Shown piece by piece: positions 1 to 6,589 of a stretch of DNA of 47,964 nt. Positions within the stretch are counted from its first letter, which is position 1; every line of letters starts with the position of its first letter. The translations under genes and the position numbers were made by a program. Below the pieces are notes generated by a model that was not told the DNA's origin, ran no database searches, and saw only the letters and a program-made list of their open reading frames with translations. This DNA comes from a virus, in IMG/VR virus record IMGVR_UViG_3300015262_000006, positions 1 to 47,964 of that record; one strand, given 5' to 3'.

Positions 1-123
1 CGATGTGCTCGCCGACAGTAAGGAAGTCGATGCGACGGTTAAGCGAGTTCAGCTCAATGATAGCGGTGAACACGTCAGCATTGTCCTGCCAGTAGAAATC
101 CTTCGCCTCAAGATCTGCCGCTA
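1..123. repeat. Terminal direct repeat, left copy
   Basis: These 123 bases are identical to 47842-47964. The repeat lies inside one continuous helicase reading frame that reads across the junction, so it is most simply the overlap left when a circular or circularly permuted molecule was assembled. A short true direct terminal repeat cannot be excluded from sequence alone. Confidence 0.95.
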
Positions 124-202
124 GCAGGTCGATCAGCGCAGGGTCGATCATCATGGCACCGAGAACGCTTTGCTCGGCTTCCAGGCTAAATGGGTCACGC
201 AT
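1..202 (-). CDS. dnaB: Replicative DNA helicase, DnaB type (5' part of gene)
   Basis: This is the N-terminal part of the replicative helicase whose remainder lies at 46679-47964. Translation from the ATG at 202-200 gives MRDPFSLEAEQSVLGAMMID, which is the typical start of the DnaB N-terminal domain (PFSLEAEQSVLG). The frame continues through the window junction without a break. Counting the repeated 123 bases once, the whole protein is 454 residues, the normal size for DnaB. The start overlaps the TGA of the upstream DUF1376 gene (ATGCGTGA), so translation is probably coupled. Helicase and likely loader are thus adjacent, as in many phages. Confidence 0.95.
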   Translation of the reverse strand, partial: MRDPFSLEAEQSVLGAMMIDPALIDLLAADLEAKDFYWQDNADVFTAIIELNSLNRRIDFLTVGEHI

Positions 203-1040
203 TGTATTTCCCCTCGTCGTAATTGCCTTCGATTATCTTTCTGAAGTTCTTTGGAGCCATGATCCAGTCAAAGCAGCATGCGGTCCATCCTGTTTCGCCC
301 ATAAGAAACTTTGACTGAGAGATGTGCAAGAAGTATTTGTCGAAGAATTCAATCGAGCCGTATTCCTCCTCCTTCATCCATATCGCTCTCACTGCTTTCT
401 GCCTGTCAGGATCTAGCTTCCTTGGTTGCGGGAACGATGGGAGCCTTTGCCGAAATGAGGCAAGGATCTTGTCATACGGGATTCGCAATGTCGACGTTTT
501 TTCCTCGCCTCCATCACCGAGCAGATCTCGTGATTCAGCTTGCTGATCACAAGGCTTTTGCTCTGTTCTCTTCTCTTCTACTTCTAATCCTAATACTCCT
601 TCTATATGACATTTGCTTTCATTTGATAAGCAAGTGCTTGCATTTGCTTGGCTAGTGCTTTCTTGAGCCTCTGATTCCGTGGCTTTCGTCTTTGCAATCC
701 CGCCTTTTCTCCCTGCCTCTGATCGTTTTACACGCTCCGAATCTTTCTCCGTTCGCTCAATATTCAGACGCGTATTCACCATTTTCCCATCAGCGTCAAG
801 GTCAAAGCACTTTTCTAGGCGCGGCCATGCGTCCTCCATAACGTCAATTGGGCAGTCGCAGATGTCGGCAAGGTCTTGCAGATCGGTCGGAATGAAACCC
901 TCAGCCCAGCATTCGTCCAGCAGCTCTCGGTAGAGTCCGCGCTCAACGTACGTCATTCTCTGTACATTGCGATTCGCTCTCCAGTCCTGCCAGAACCATC
1001 TGTAATAAGGAAGCGGCCTATATGGTGCAGTTCGGATCAT
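195..1040 (-). CDS. Replication protein, DUF1376 (YdaU-like) family
   Basis: This 281-residue protein has an N-terminal region (about 10-95) rich in aromatic residues with the pattern PYYRWFWQDW, then TYVERGLYRELLDECW. These are typical of the DUF1376/YdaU family of phage replication proteins. A basic, low-complexity linker (about 100-185) follows, then a C-terminal part with a conserved aromatic pattern (GWTACCFDWIMAPKNF) seen in phage replication initiators or helicase loaders. It sits directly upstream of the dnaB-type helicase and overlaps its start, which supports a role in origin recognition or helicase loading. The exact role is inferred. It overlaps the preceding GIY-YIG gene by four bases. 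Confidence 0.85.
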   Translation of the reverse strand: MIRTAPYRPLPYYRWFWQDWRANRNVQRMTYVERGLYRELLDECWAEGFIPTDLQDLADICDCPIDVMEDAWPRLEKCFDLDADGKMVNTRLNIERTEKDSERVKRSEAGRKGGIAKTKATESEAQESTSQANASTCLSNESKCHIEGVLGLEVEEKRTEQKPCDQQAESRDLLGDGGEEKTSTLRIPYDKILASFRQRLPSFPQPRKLDPDRQKAVRAIWMKEEEYGSIEFFDKYFLHISQSKFLMGETGWTACCFDWIMAPKNFRKIIEGNYDEGKYNA

Positions 1041-1411
1041 TTAGCCAGCCTCGCTTTGTAGTTTTCGAAATCTATATCAACCCTGGACCAGAGGTAGTAC
1101 TGCGACTCTGCGAACGCTCCATGCTCTATTTGGGCAATGTCGTAAATCCAATGATGGATTTCCTTTACGTCGAGCCTGAAAAATTCACGATTACCAGAGA
1201 CTCGCTTATCCGCCAATGCATCATGGATCATCAGCTCGTAGCTAGCTGGGTTTGGAACATCCGCATAGAAGAGCACGATGTAGGGCGAGGGAACTCCTGT
1301 TCCTTTTGAAAGCTGTATAGCACGCTCATACGGTGACGCTGACGTAAATCCGATTTTGTACATCCCTGGCATTGACTCGTTAGACATGCAGTAAACGAAA
1401 CCCCAGCTCAT
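1037..1411 (-). CDS. GIY-YIG-like protein of the T5orf172/Mug113 type
   Basis: This 124-residue protein begins with GFVYCMSN, followed by MYKIGFT, arginine at about 29 and later NREFFRL. That order matches the T5orf172/Mug113 branch of the GIY-YIG nuclease fold: GFVY strand, YKIG strand, R in the helix, and E of the EFF motif. The family is common in phages and its function is usually untested. It could be a DNA endonuclease or a DNA-binding regulator. ATGA overlaps on both sides place it between the HTH regulator and the replication protein in one coupled operon. Confidence 0.8.
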   Translation of the reverse strand: MSWGFVYCMSNESMPGMYKIGFTSASPYERAIQLSKGTGVPSPYIVLFYADVPNPASYELMIHDALADKRVSGNREFFRLDVKEIHHWIYDIAQIEHGAFAESQYYLWSRVDIDFENYKARLAK

Positions 1412-1581
1412 TGTTTTGGCTCCAAGTATTCGCTTAGGGCGATCAGAACCTTATGTGTGGGATTGCTCTGAACGTTGTCCCTTACCTGCTTGATGGTGTT
1501 GTAGTGAAGCCCAGTCGCCTCCGCAACCATTAGTAGGCGGCGGTCTTGCAGTGCGTTACGGATGTCTTGCAATGTCATCAT
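1408..1581 (-). CDS. Small HTH regulator (Cro/repressor-like)
   Basis: This 57-residue protein has a helix-turn-helix-like core: RRLLMVAEATGLHYNTIKQV, then a final helix HKVLIALSEYL. I chose the ATG at 1581 because GGAAG lies 7 bases upstream. A GTG at 1620 would extend it by 13 residues but lacks a ribosome site. It is the first gene of the long minus-strand operon and faces the plus-strand operon across the only large divergent control region of this side of the genome. Its own promoter region carries a copy of the dispersed 14-bp palindrome (1643-1656). The simplest inference is that this protein is a Cro-like regulator that binds that palindrome. No separate CI-type repressor is visible. 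Confidence 0.75.
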   Translation of the reverse strand: MMTLQDIRNALQDRRLLMVAEATGLHYNTIKQVRDNVQSNPTHKVLIALSEYLEPKQ

Positions 1582-1620
1582 TTGGCTGCTTCCGGTTGCT
1601 GGTTTCTGTTTCGGTGTCAC

Positions 1621-1629
1621 AGGATAACA
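1621..1629 (-). promoter_or_regulatory. Extended -10 promoter for the HTH/replication operon
   Basis: On the minus strand, TGTTATCCT forms an extended -10 (TGn TATCCT). There is no good -35. Where a -35 would lie (16 bases upstream), the palindrome at 1643-1656 occupies the DNA. The predicted transcript starts about 30 bases before the regulator ATG. Confidence 0.45.
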
Positions 1630-1642
1630 TAAAAGAAAAACA

Positions 1643-1656
1643 GTTCTCCGGAAAAC
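1643..1656. promoter_or_regulatory. Dispersed palindromic operator, site 1
   Basis: The sequence is GTTCTCCGGAAAAC, one mismatch from the perfect palindrome GTTCTCCGGAGAAC. It lies in the divergent control region and covers the -35 position of the regulator operon, as expected for autoregulation. Confidence 0.65.
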
Positions 1657-1707
1657 ACTTAGATTTTGATGGCTATAAACCGCCAGCCTCTTATAACGAA
1701 ATCGTCT

Positions 1708-1735
1708 TTGACTGTAACCGTATGTGTCCTATCCT
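1708..1735 (+). promoter_or_regulatory. Sigma70-type promoter for the plus-strand early operon
   Basis: TTGACT (1708-1713) and TATCCT (1730-1735) are separated by 16 bases. An 8-bp hairpin with one mismatch (1745-1765, GGGGCAGC/GCCGCCCC) would lie at the very 5' end of the transcript and may stabilise the leader. Confidence 0.6.
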
Positions 1736-1807
1736 TTAGATCAAGGGGCAGCAAGAAGCCGCCCCAATCTTGAGATAAGGATCTAAACACTTTTAGAGGC
1801 TAAGACG

Positions 1808-2365
1808 ATGACTACTGAAAAAAGCAAACAGGGCAAGGTTCTCCAGGCGATTGCAGAGCAAGGCGACAAACTGGACAATGTAGCTGGTGCTTTTATGAAG
1901 CTAGTCAAGGAAGAACAGATAGACACGCTGGAGAAATTCAATCCGTGGTTAGCTGTTGGTTACGAAGAGAACGGATGGTCGAACGTTATTGGGCGACCGG
2001 TGCCAGGTTCTGTGTTGACTCCGGCGCCGAGGGCGGTTAAGCAGTACGCCTCGATGTTCCGTGCTGCGTACAGGTACGAAATGAAGGTCACCGAGTTCGA
2101 AACGGTGCGGCAGATGGTTGATGCTGTTGCCGAGAAGCGTAAAGAACTCGCTAAGCCCGTCGAGCGTATCCAGGATCCAGAGCTTAAAGGTGTTCTGGTG
2201 AAGGCTGGAGCGCGAATGAACGGAGCACTATGGCATGACGCAATAGTCGTCATAGAACACCTCAACGACGACGACAAGGATGATTTCGAGCAGCGACTAC
2301 GCAAGCTCGTGATGCGCTTCCAATCCAAGGTTCCGAAAGAGATCCGCAAGCAGGTTGCCGCCTAG
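1808..2365 (+). CDS. Hypothetical protein, first gene of plus-strand early operon
   Basis: This 185-residue protein is charged, mostly helical in appearance and lacks a signal or membrane segment. I do not recognise its family. It contains a central segment with GRPVPGSVLTPAPRAVKQY and an acidic patch HLNDDDKDDFEQR near residue 160. The start is supported by GAGG 8 bases upstream. It has its own promoter (1708-1735) and is followed by an operator copy (2374-2387) and a strong terminator, so it is a single-gene transcription unit opposite the HTH regulator. That position is typical of an early host-takeover or regulatory gene, but this is inference. Confidence 0.8.
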   Translation: MTTEKSKQGKVLQAIAEQGDKLDNVAGAFMKLVKEEQIDTLEKFNPWLAVGYEENGWSNVIGRPVPGSVLTPAPRAVKQYASMFRAAYRYEMKVTEFETVRQMVDAVAEKRKELAKPVERIQDPELKGVLVKAGARMNGALWHDAIVVIEHLNDDDKDDFEQRLRKLVMRFQSKVPKEIRKQVAA

Positions 2366-2373
2366 CGTAAAGA

Positions 2374-2387
2374 GTTCTCCGCAGAAC
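2374..2387. promoter_or_regulatory. Dispersed palindromic operator, site 2
   Basis: The sequence is GTTCTCCGCAGAAC, with perfect five-base arms and one changed central base. It is intergenic, 9 bases after the preceding stop and 2 bases before a terminator hairpin. Confidence 0.6.
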
Positions 2388-2389
2388 AG

Positions 2390-2420
2390 AAAGGCCAGCT
2401 AGAAATAGTTGGCCTTTTTT
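2390..2420 (+). terminator. Rho-independent terminator
   Basis: The stem AGGCCAGCTA/TAGTTGGCCT has one G-U pair and a GAAA tetraloop, followed by six T residues. It ends the unit of the preceding hypothetical gene. Confidence 0.9.
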
Positions 2421-2421
2421 G

Positions 2422-2450
2422 TTGACTGGAATAAATGCCCGCGTTAATGT
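2422..2450 (+). promoter_or_regulatory. Candidate promoter for the ProQ/recombination genes
   Basis: TTGACT (2422-2427) lies directly after the terminator, and a weak -10, TAATGT (2445-2450), follows at 17-base spacing. The ProQ gene starts 28 bases further on. Confidence 0.45.
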
Positions 2451-2478
2451 GAGCGCACACCAACAGAGGGGTTGATTC

Positions 2479-2850
2479 ATGAATCACAAAGAGAAAGTAA
2501 AAGCAGGGATAGAAGGTCTGCGGTCGGCATTCCCTAAGATCTTCAGTCGCGACCAGCCAAAGCCACTGGCTATTGGCGCCTGCCGCCAGCTTAATCAGGC
2601 GCGTCGTAACGGAGTTCTGAATATCTCTGTGCTTGTTCAGCGAGCGGCTATCAATTCTTGGCTGTGCAGTTCCAACTACCATCGTGCCGTTGCCAGCACG
2701 CCATGCCGTTATAACCTTGACGGCTCTGCATCTGGCCCAGTATCTGATGAGCATCGTCAGCGGGCAATCGACAAGCTCAAAGAGATTCGCAAGGCCAAGA
2801 AAGCGCGCCGTGCAGCAATTAAGGCATCGAAGCTGAAGGTGGCAGCATGA
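2479..2850 (+). CDS. ProQ/FinO-family RNA chaperone
   Basis: This 123-residue protein matches the ProQ/FinO domain over about residues 8-95. Visible elements are LRSAFPKIF near the start, KPLAIGACRQL, a basic segment, and SNYHRAVASTPCRYNLDGS, which resembles the family pattern YLxAL...RYDLDG. A lysine/arginine-rich tail follows (KARRAAIKASKLKVAA). Family members bind structured RNAs, stabilise or pair small RNAs, and some are plasmid- or phage-borne. It probably acts in the cytoplasm on phage or host RNA. GAGGGG stands 8 bases before the ATG. The stop overlaps the next small gene by four bases. Confidence 0.85.
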   Translation: MNHKEKVKAGIEGLRSAFPKIFSRDQPKPLAIGACRQLNQARRNGVLNISVLVQRAAINSWLCSSNYHRAVASTPCRYNLDGSASGPVSDEHRQRAIDKLKEIRKAKKARRAAIKASKLKVAA

Positions 2851-2978
2851 ATTACCGGATAAATATCTGGTCAGCAATGGATGGCGAGCTTGAGAAATTC
2901 GGAAGCAGAAAAGTAATCAAGAAGCTAAAGCGAGATCGCATCATGAAACTCGTAAAATACTGGAGGCGCGCACAATGA
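2847..2978 (+). CDS. Small basic protein coupled to proQ-like gene
   Basis: This 43-residue frame starts at an ATG overlapping the previous stop (ATGA) and ends with a TGA overlapping the next ATG (CAATGA). The product is basic (KVIKKLKRDRIMKLVKYW) and begins MNYRINIWSAMDGELEKFG. I do not recognise a family. The perfect overlaps on both sides are the main support. Position suggests co-translation with the RNA chaperone and the nuclease. Confidence 0.7.
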   Translation: MNYRINIWSAMDGELEKFGSRKVIKKLKRDRIMKLVKYWRRAQ

Positions 2979-3868
2979 CGGAAGTGCAAGAAGACTGGAT
3001 CGTCCGGCAAGAATCACAGCCTGTTAAACAAGAGCGCCAAAAATTCGCAGTAGGCCTGCATGAAGGTTTGAGCAATGCCGATTATCACGCAGACGAGGCG
3101 GTCGGCAGCACAGGCCTAAAGCGAATCCTCGTCAGCCCTGCACACTTCCGATACCCGAACCCATTCAACGCGACTCGGGCCAAGGAGATCGGCAGCGCGA
3201 TTCATTGCCGCATTCTTGAGTCTGATCGCTGGGATACGGATTACAAGGTAGTTGAGTGTGATGCTCGCACGTCGGCGCTGTACAAGGCTGCGTGTAAGGA
3301 TCATCCGAAAGAACGCGTGTTGACTTCGGCTGAATACGAGAATGTTCTTGGAATGCAGAAGGGGGTGATGCGCAACCGCCATTGCCGAGAACTGATCAAG
3401 GCACCGGGGCGATATGAGCTTAGCCTTTTCACAACAGATCCAATTACAGGGGTTCAGGTCAAGGTTCGCTATGACAAGCTGACTGATTCCGGGATGCCGG
3501 TCGATCTTAAGAAGACGCAGAAAGCAGGCCGAGACGATTTCTCACGTACGATCAACAACTACGGGTATCACATCAGCGCCGCACTCTACATGGACGCCTG
3601 GGAGTGGCAATTCGGCGAGAAGCTGGACGTTATGCGATGGATCGCAATCGAGGAACAATCGCCGCATGCGGCTATGCGCTACAAGCCAGATGCTGATGCT
3701 CTGATGATTGCTCGCGCTTTGTATCGTGAAGCCCTGGAAATTTACGCGAATTGTCTTGATCGCGATGAGTGGCCGAGTTACGATGAATCAGAAGAAGAGA
3801 TTGGTTTGCCGGGTTACGCCGTGAATCAGTTTGAAGATGGTTTAGAAGTTAATGGATTGGAGGATTGA
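2975..3868 (+). CDS. PD-(D/E)XK exonuclease, RecE/exonuclease VIII-like
   Basis: This 297-residue protein resembles the C-terminal nuclease domain of exonuclease VIII (DUF3799). Motifs in order: GLSNADYHA, where substrate entry segments usually lie; GSAIHCRILE with the histidine (about 70-80); RYELSLF; VRYDKLTD with the motif II aspartate (about 165); PVDLKKT with the D-x-K pair (about 177); and the YHISAALYMD helix. Such nucleases degrade one strand to give 3' tails for annealing. The adjacent SSB and conserved hypothetical protein make a recombination module. No clear RecT/Beta annealase is present, so the next gene or a host protein may supply annealing. Confidence 0.85.
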   Translation: MTEVQEDWIVRQESQPVKQERQKFAVGLHEGLSNADYHADEAVGSTGLKRILVSPAHFRYPNPFNATRAKEIGSAIHCRILESDRWDTDYKVVECDARTSALYKAACKDHPKERVLTSAEYENVLGMQKGVMRNRHCRELIKAPGRYELSLFTTDPITGVQVKVRYDKLTDSGMPVDLKKTQKAGRDDFSRTINNYGYHISAALYMDAWEWQFGEKLDVMRWIAIEEQSPHAAMRYKPDADALMIARALYREALEIYANCLDRDEWPSYDESEEEIGLPGYAVNQFEDGLEVNGLED

Positions 3869-3869
3869 A

Positions 3870-4046
3870 ATGAATACTGCTTCTTGGATTCTGATTGTTT
3901 GGCTAGTGATTCAGCTATTCGGGCGGCTTTTCCGTGCGGGTAAAAAGCATAAAGAGCCAATGGATTTGGTTGGTTCTGGTGCTGGATGCTGCTTGTGGTT
4001 GGCCTGTATGGTTTATTTGATTCATCTTTCTGGGGGCTGGAACTAA
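3870..4046 (+). CDS. Small membrane protein (58 aa)
   Basis: The predicted product has a first hydrophobic segment (SWILIVWLVIQLFGRLF), a basic loop (RAGKKHKEP) and a second hydrophobic segment (CCLWLACMVYLIHL). I chose the ATG at 3870 because GGAGG lies about 8 bases upstream. Its TAA overlaps the next ATG (TAATG). Function unknown. Confidence 0.6.
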   Translation: MNTASWILIVWLVIQLFGRLFRAGKKHKEPMDLVGSGAGCCLWLACMVYLIHLSGGWN

Positions 4047-4606
4047 TGACTGACATGGCAAACCTGCGGGAAACAATCACGCCTAAGAGCGACAGGATCA
4101 ACGCCGATGACTTTATCGCCGGCCCTGAAACGGTAGAGATCACCGCCGTCAAGCGTGGCGATGCAGATTCACCAGTCGCCGTGCACATCAAGGACCGCAA
4201 GCCATGGTATCCGTGCAAGTCCATGCGCCGTGTGCTAATCACTGCTTACGGCGATAACGGCGCAGATTGGGTTGGTAAGTCGGCAACCTTATTCTGCGAT
4301 CCTGCTGTGCGTTTCGGTGGTGTTGCAGTCGGCGGGATTCGTATTGCTGCTCTGTCTCACATTGAGAATGATCTGGCAATCTCGCTGACGACTACTCGCG
4401 GGAAACGCTCACCGTATACCGTGAAAAAATTGTCGGTCGTCTACTATGACCAAGCTAAGTTTGATGCTAACCTTCCGGCCTGGATCGCAGCAATCAGCGC
4501 TGGCAAGGCTACGGCAGACGCCATCATCGGCAAGGTAGAGCAGTCCGGCAAGCTCACTGACGAGCAGAAAGAAAAAATTCGTAATCCACAAGAGGCGGCA
4601 CAATGA
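4046..4606 (+). CDS. Conserved phage protein in recombination cluster
   Basis: This 186-residue protein starts at the ATG in TAATG. It contains INADDFIAGPETVEITAV, KPWYPCKSMRRVL and FGGVAVGGIRIAALSHI. This layout, with beta-strands and then a C-terminal helix rich in K/E/Q, I associate with conserved phage proteins encoded between a nuclease and SSB. I cannot name its activity. A DNA-binding OB-like fold or an annealing role is conceivable from context only. It overlaps ssb by four bases. Confidence 0.75.
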   Translation: MTDMANLRETITPKSDRINADDFIAGPETVEITAVKRGDADSPVAVHIKDRKPWYPCKSMRRVLITAYGDNGADWVGKSATLFCDPAVRFGGVAVGGIRIAALSHIENDLAISLTTTRGKRSPYTVKKLSVVYYDQAKFDANLPAWIAAISAGKATADAIIGKVEQSGKLTDEQKEKIRNPQEAAQ

Positions 4607-5007
4607 ACCTGTTTGCATTCACTGGCAATATCGGCGGCGACGTCAAGGTTAACAACGCTGGCGGTACAGCCGTAGCGAATTTCAGCGTTGCTGTTAAGGC
4701 TGGTTACGGCGACAAGGCACAGACAATCTGGATCGCTTGTGCGCTTTGGGGCAAACAGGCCGAATCGAAGCTTACAGACTACCTAGTAAAGGGCCAGGGT
4801 GTTACGGTATCTGGCGAGCTGTCGACTCGCGAGCATGACGGCAAGACGTATTTGCAGGTTCGTGTAGGTACGATTGATCTGGTTGGCGGAGGTAAGTCTG
4901 AAGGTGGTAGTCAGCCTGCGCCACGACAGCAATCAGCACCACGACAAGACTCGCAGCCACAGCAGCGACCAGATCACGAAGACTTTGATAATTCCATACC
5001 TTTTTGA
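4603..5007 (+). CDS. ssb: Single-stranded DNA-binding protein
   Basis: This 134-residue protein has an N-terminal OB fold: MNLFAFTGNIGGDVKV, then FSVAVKAGYGDK, WIACALWGKQAE, YLVKGQGVTVSGELS. A low-complexity Q/P-rich linker (about 100-125) and an acidic tip DFDNSIPF follow. The tip matches the D-D-x-I-P-F signature that recruits host repair and replication proteins. The protein coats ssDNA during replication and recombination. It is slightly shorter than bacterial SSB, as usual in phages. Confidence 0.95.
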   Translation: MNLFAFTGNIGGDVKVNNAGGTAVANFSVAVKAGYGDKAQTIWIACALWGKQAESKLTDYLVKGQGVTVSGELSTREHDGKTYLQVRVGTIDLVGGGKSEGGSQPAPRQQSAPRQDSQPQQRPDHEDFDNSIPF

Positions 5008-5015
5008 CCTAACAC

Positions 5016-5036
5016 TGCCCCGCTAACCGCGGGGCA
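5016..5036 (+). terminator. GC-rich hairpin after ssb
   Basis: A perfect 8-bp stem TGCCCCGC/GCGGGGCA encloses a 5-base loop. There is no T-run, so it may be an RNA processing or stability element, or a weak terminator. Confidence 0.5.
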
Positions 5037-5072
5037 ATCCACTCCACAGAAAGTATCGGAAACTGTAACTTT

Positions 5073-5258
5073 ATGCGCAAAGGCACGCCTAGATCTAATC
5101 TAACCGCGCACGACGTAGCGCAGATCCGCGAACTTATCGAATGGAAAAAAGAAGAGTTGGCTAGGATCAATTCGATTGCTAGTATGCAGTCCTTGGCCGA
5201 TAAATTTGGCGTATCGGTAGTAACCATTCACAAGATTAGCAGCTATAGGACCTGGTAA
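5073..5258 (+). CDS. Small HTH protein
   Basis: This 61-residue protein reads NLTAHDVAQIRELIEWKKEE, then SMQSLADKFGVSVVTIHKI, ending in SYRTW. This is a helix-turn-helix of the type often attached to phage HNH proteins (LADKFGVSxxTIxxI). It has no nuclease domain. It begins a block of three HTH genes and is followed at once by the next ATG. Confidence 0.7.
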   Translation: MRKGTPRSNLTAHDVAQIRELIEWKKEELARINSIASMQSLADKFGVSVVTIHKISSYRTW

Positions 5259-5663
5259 ATGACTTGGGCATTTGAGCTGTATAAGGAAATTGGCAGGCCG
5301 GCAGTAGAGGTTGTTCGCGAGCTTCTGATGGAGAACAGCCTTACCGCTACTGCTCAGATCATTGGTATCTCGCATAACACGCTGAAGAAATACGTTTGTG
5401 AGCGCTCCATTCCATTCACCCCGCGTCTTCAACCAAAGGAGTTCGCGCCCCGCAAACCTAGAAAACCGGATACCCGCTCTCGATTCATAGAGCTAGACGG
5501 AAAAACTCAATCAATCACCCAATGGGCAAAGGAGATCGGCGTTAGTAGGTGCAAGATCTCAAAACGCCTAGATCGCGGCATGTCAGTTCGCGAAGCATTA
5601 CAGCCTGGATCGCAGCGTCATAAATTCCCAGCAAACAACATTAAGGGCAAGGCTCGTGGCTAG
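5259..5663 (+). CDS. HTH protein, possible regulator
   Basis: This 134-residue protein has two short HTH-like segments: SLTATAQIIGISHNTLKKYV (about 26-45) and SITQWAKEIGVSRCKISKRL (about 88-107). A basic proline-rich linker joins them. The first resembles segments in the next protein, suggesting related genes. The product may bind DNA and regulate late or middle genes, but this rests only on fold-like patterns and position. Confidence 0.65.
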   Translation: MTWAFELYKEIGRPAVEVVRELLMENSLTATAQIIGISHNTLKKYVCERSIPFTPRLQPKEFAPRKPRKPDTRSRFIELDGKTQSITQWAKEIGVSRCKISKRLDRGMSVREALQPGSQRHKFPANNIKGKARG

Positions 5664-6183
5664 GTCAATAGTTGCCGAGGTTGAGGCGGAATATGGAGAG
5701 CCATTTTGGGATGTTGTGCGTGGATTTGCTTCGGACAATTATTCTCTTAATACAACCGCAAAGATCATTGGCTATGCAAACCCTCAAGGTCTGCGCGGCT
5801 TGATCAGTCGTTCTGGAGTGGTTATTGACTGGCCGAAGTGGGGAACCTGTAACGCCATGCAGGATAGAGGGGCTCGCTCTCCTGAGGCAATCAAGAACGC
5901 TCGTGATGCATCCTATGCAGCAAGAGACATGCTTTGCAAGCGTTACGAGCGTGAAACCGGAGAGTCTATTCTTCAGCTGGTAGAGCGCCTTAGACGCACG
6001 CACACGGTTACAGAGGTGGCAAAGATCGCCGGTTGGAAGGATGATCAGGGGTTGCGTAAGTGGATGCGCACGAACAAAGTAAAGGTTGAGTTTTTCAAAA
6101 GACCATACAAGGCGCCAAAAGGCGTTGGCTTTCAGTCGAAAGAAGGTCGTGCATTTATTGGGCACCCTGTAGCACGCGTATGA
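5656..6183 (+). CDS. Protein with two duplicated HTH-like units
   Basis: This 175-residue protein starts at GTG overlapping the previous gene by 8 bases. Two related units are visible: LNTTAKIIGYANPQGLRGLI (about 31-50) and VTEVAKIAGWKDDQGLRKWM (about 118-137). They share A-K-I-x-G-x-x-x-x-Q-G-L-R, a clear internal duplication. The first also resembles the HTH of the preceding protein. A DNA-binding regulatory role is likely. Its 3' end overlaps the convergent spanin gene by 29 bases (6155-6183). Confidence 0.7.
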   Translation: MARSIVAEVEAEYGEPFWDVVRGFASDNYSLNTTAKIIGYANPQGLRGLISRSGVVIDWPKWGTCNAMQDRGARSPEAIKNARDASYAARDMLCKRYERETGESILQLVERLRRTHTVTEVAKIAGWKDDQGLRKWMRTNKVKVEFFKRPYKAPKGVGFQSKEGRAFIGHPVARV

Positions 6184-6589
6184 CGCCCTGTAGAAATTTT
6201 ATTTGGGCGTCTTTGGTTTCGATGAGTCGTCGATGGGCGAGATAAGCTGATTCAGACTCTCGGTCGAGGATGGCAGTTCCTCCATTGCCCAAGCTGGAAT
6301 CACCGGAAGCTGGCACACAGGTGGCGCCAATTGACAGCCGCTTAGAAGCGCGAGAAAGATCAATGGCAAGCTGATCAGTTTTAGCCTTTGCATCTGATAA
6401 TTCCTTGCTGGCCTTTGCGTCAGCTTGAGTTACGACGATTGATTGTTCTATTAGTATCTGCGCCTTCTCCTGAGCTTGATGTAGCTCAATCCTAGACACG
6501 CTAGCATCATGCCAAAGCATGACGACGAACGCGCCGCATGCGAGGCCTGAGAGAAAGCGCCATGGTAGCGCGGTTAGCCAGATTGGCAT
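6155..6589 (-). CDS. Inner-membrane spanin subunit (Rz-like)
   Basis: This 144-residue protein has one N-terminal membrane segment (about 9-27, FLSGLACGAFVVMLW) and a long periplasmic helical region rich in K, E and Q (HQAQEKAQILIEQ, SKELSDAKAKTDQ). That is the i-spanin plan. It lies immediately after the endolysin and contains the lipoprotein partner in another frame, which makes the Rz/Rz1 assignment firm. Spanins fuse the inner and outer membranes in the final lysis step of Gram-negative hosts. Confidence 0.9.
   Translation of the reverse strand: MPIWLTALPWRFLSGLACGAFVVMLWHDASVSRIELHQAQEKAQILIEQSIVVTQADAKASKELSDAKAKTDQLAIDLSRASKRLSIGATCVPASGDSSLGNGGTAILDRESESAYLAHRRLIETKDAQIKFLQGVIRVLQGAQ
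6199..6393 (-). CDS. Outer-membrane spanin lipoprotein (Rz1-like), nested
   Basis: This 64-residue frame is entirely nested in the Rz gene in a different frame. It starts MQRLKLISLPLIFLALLSGC, a lipoprotein signal with lipobox LSGC at cysteine 20. The mature part is short and proline-rich (APPVCQLPVIP, SKPKTPK). This is the classic o-spanin design. Its position inside the i-spanin gene matches lambda Rz/Rz1. Confidence 0.88.
   Translation of the reverse strand: MQRLKLISLPLIFLALLSGCQLAPPVCQLPVIPAWAMEELPSSTESLNQLISPIDDSSKPKTPK

Noticed and set aside
1-123. True direct terminal repeat
   Set aside because: The repeat lies inside the helicase gene and is only 123 bases, typical of an assembly overlap. 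Sequence alone cannot prove it, so I treat the molecule as circular.
1408-1581. A lysogeny module with CI repressor and integrase
   Set aside because: Only a small HTH regulator is found. No integrase, excisionase, partition gene or att-like site is seen, so a temperate lifestyle is not supported by gene content.
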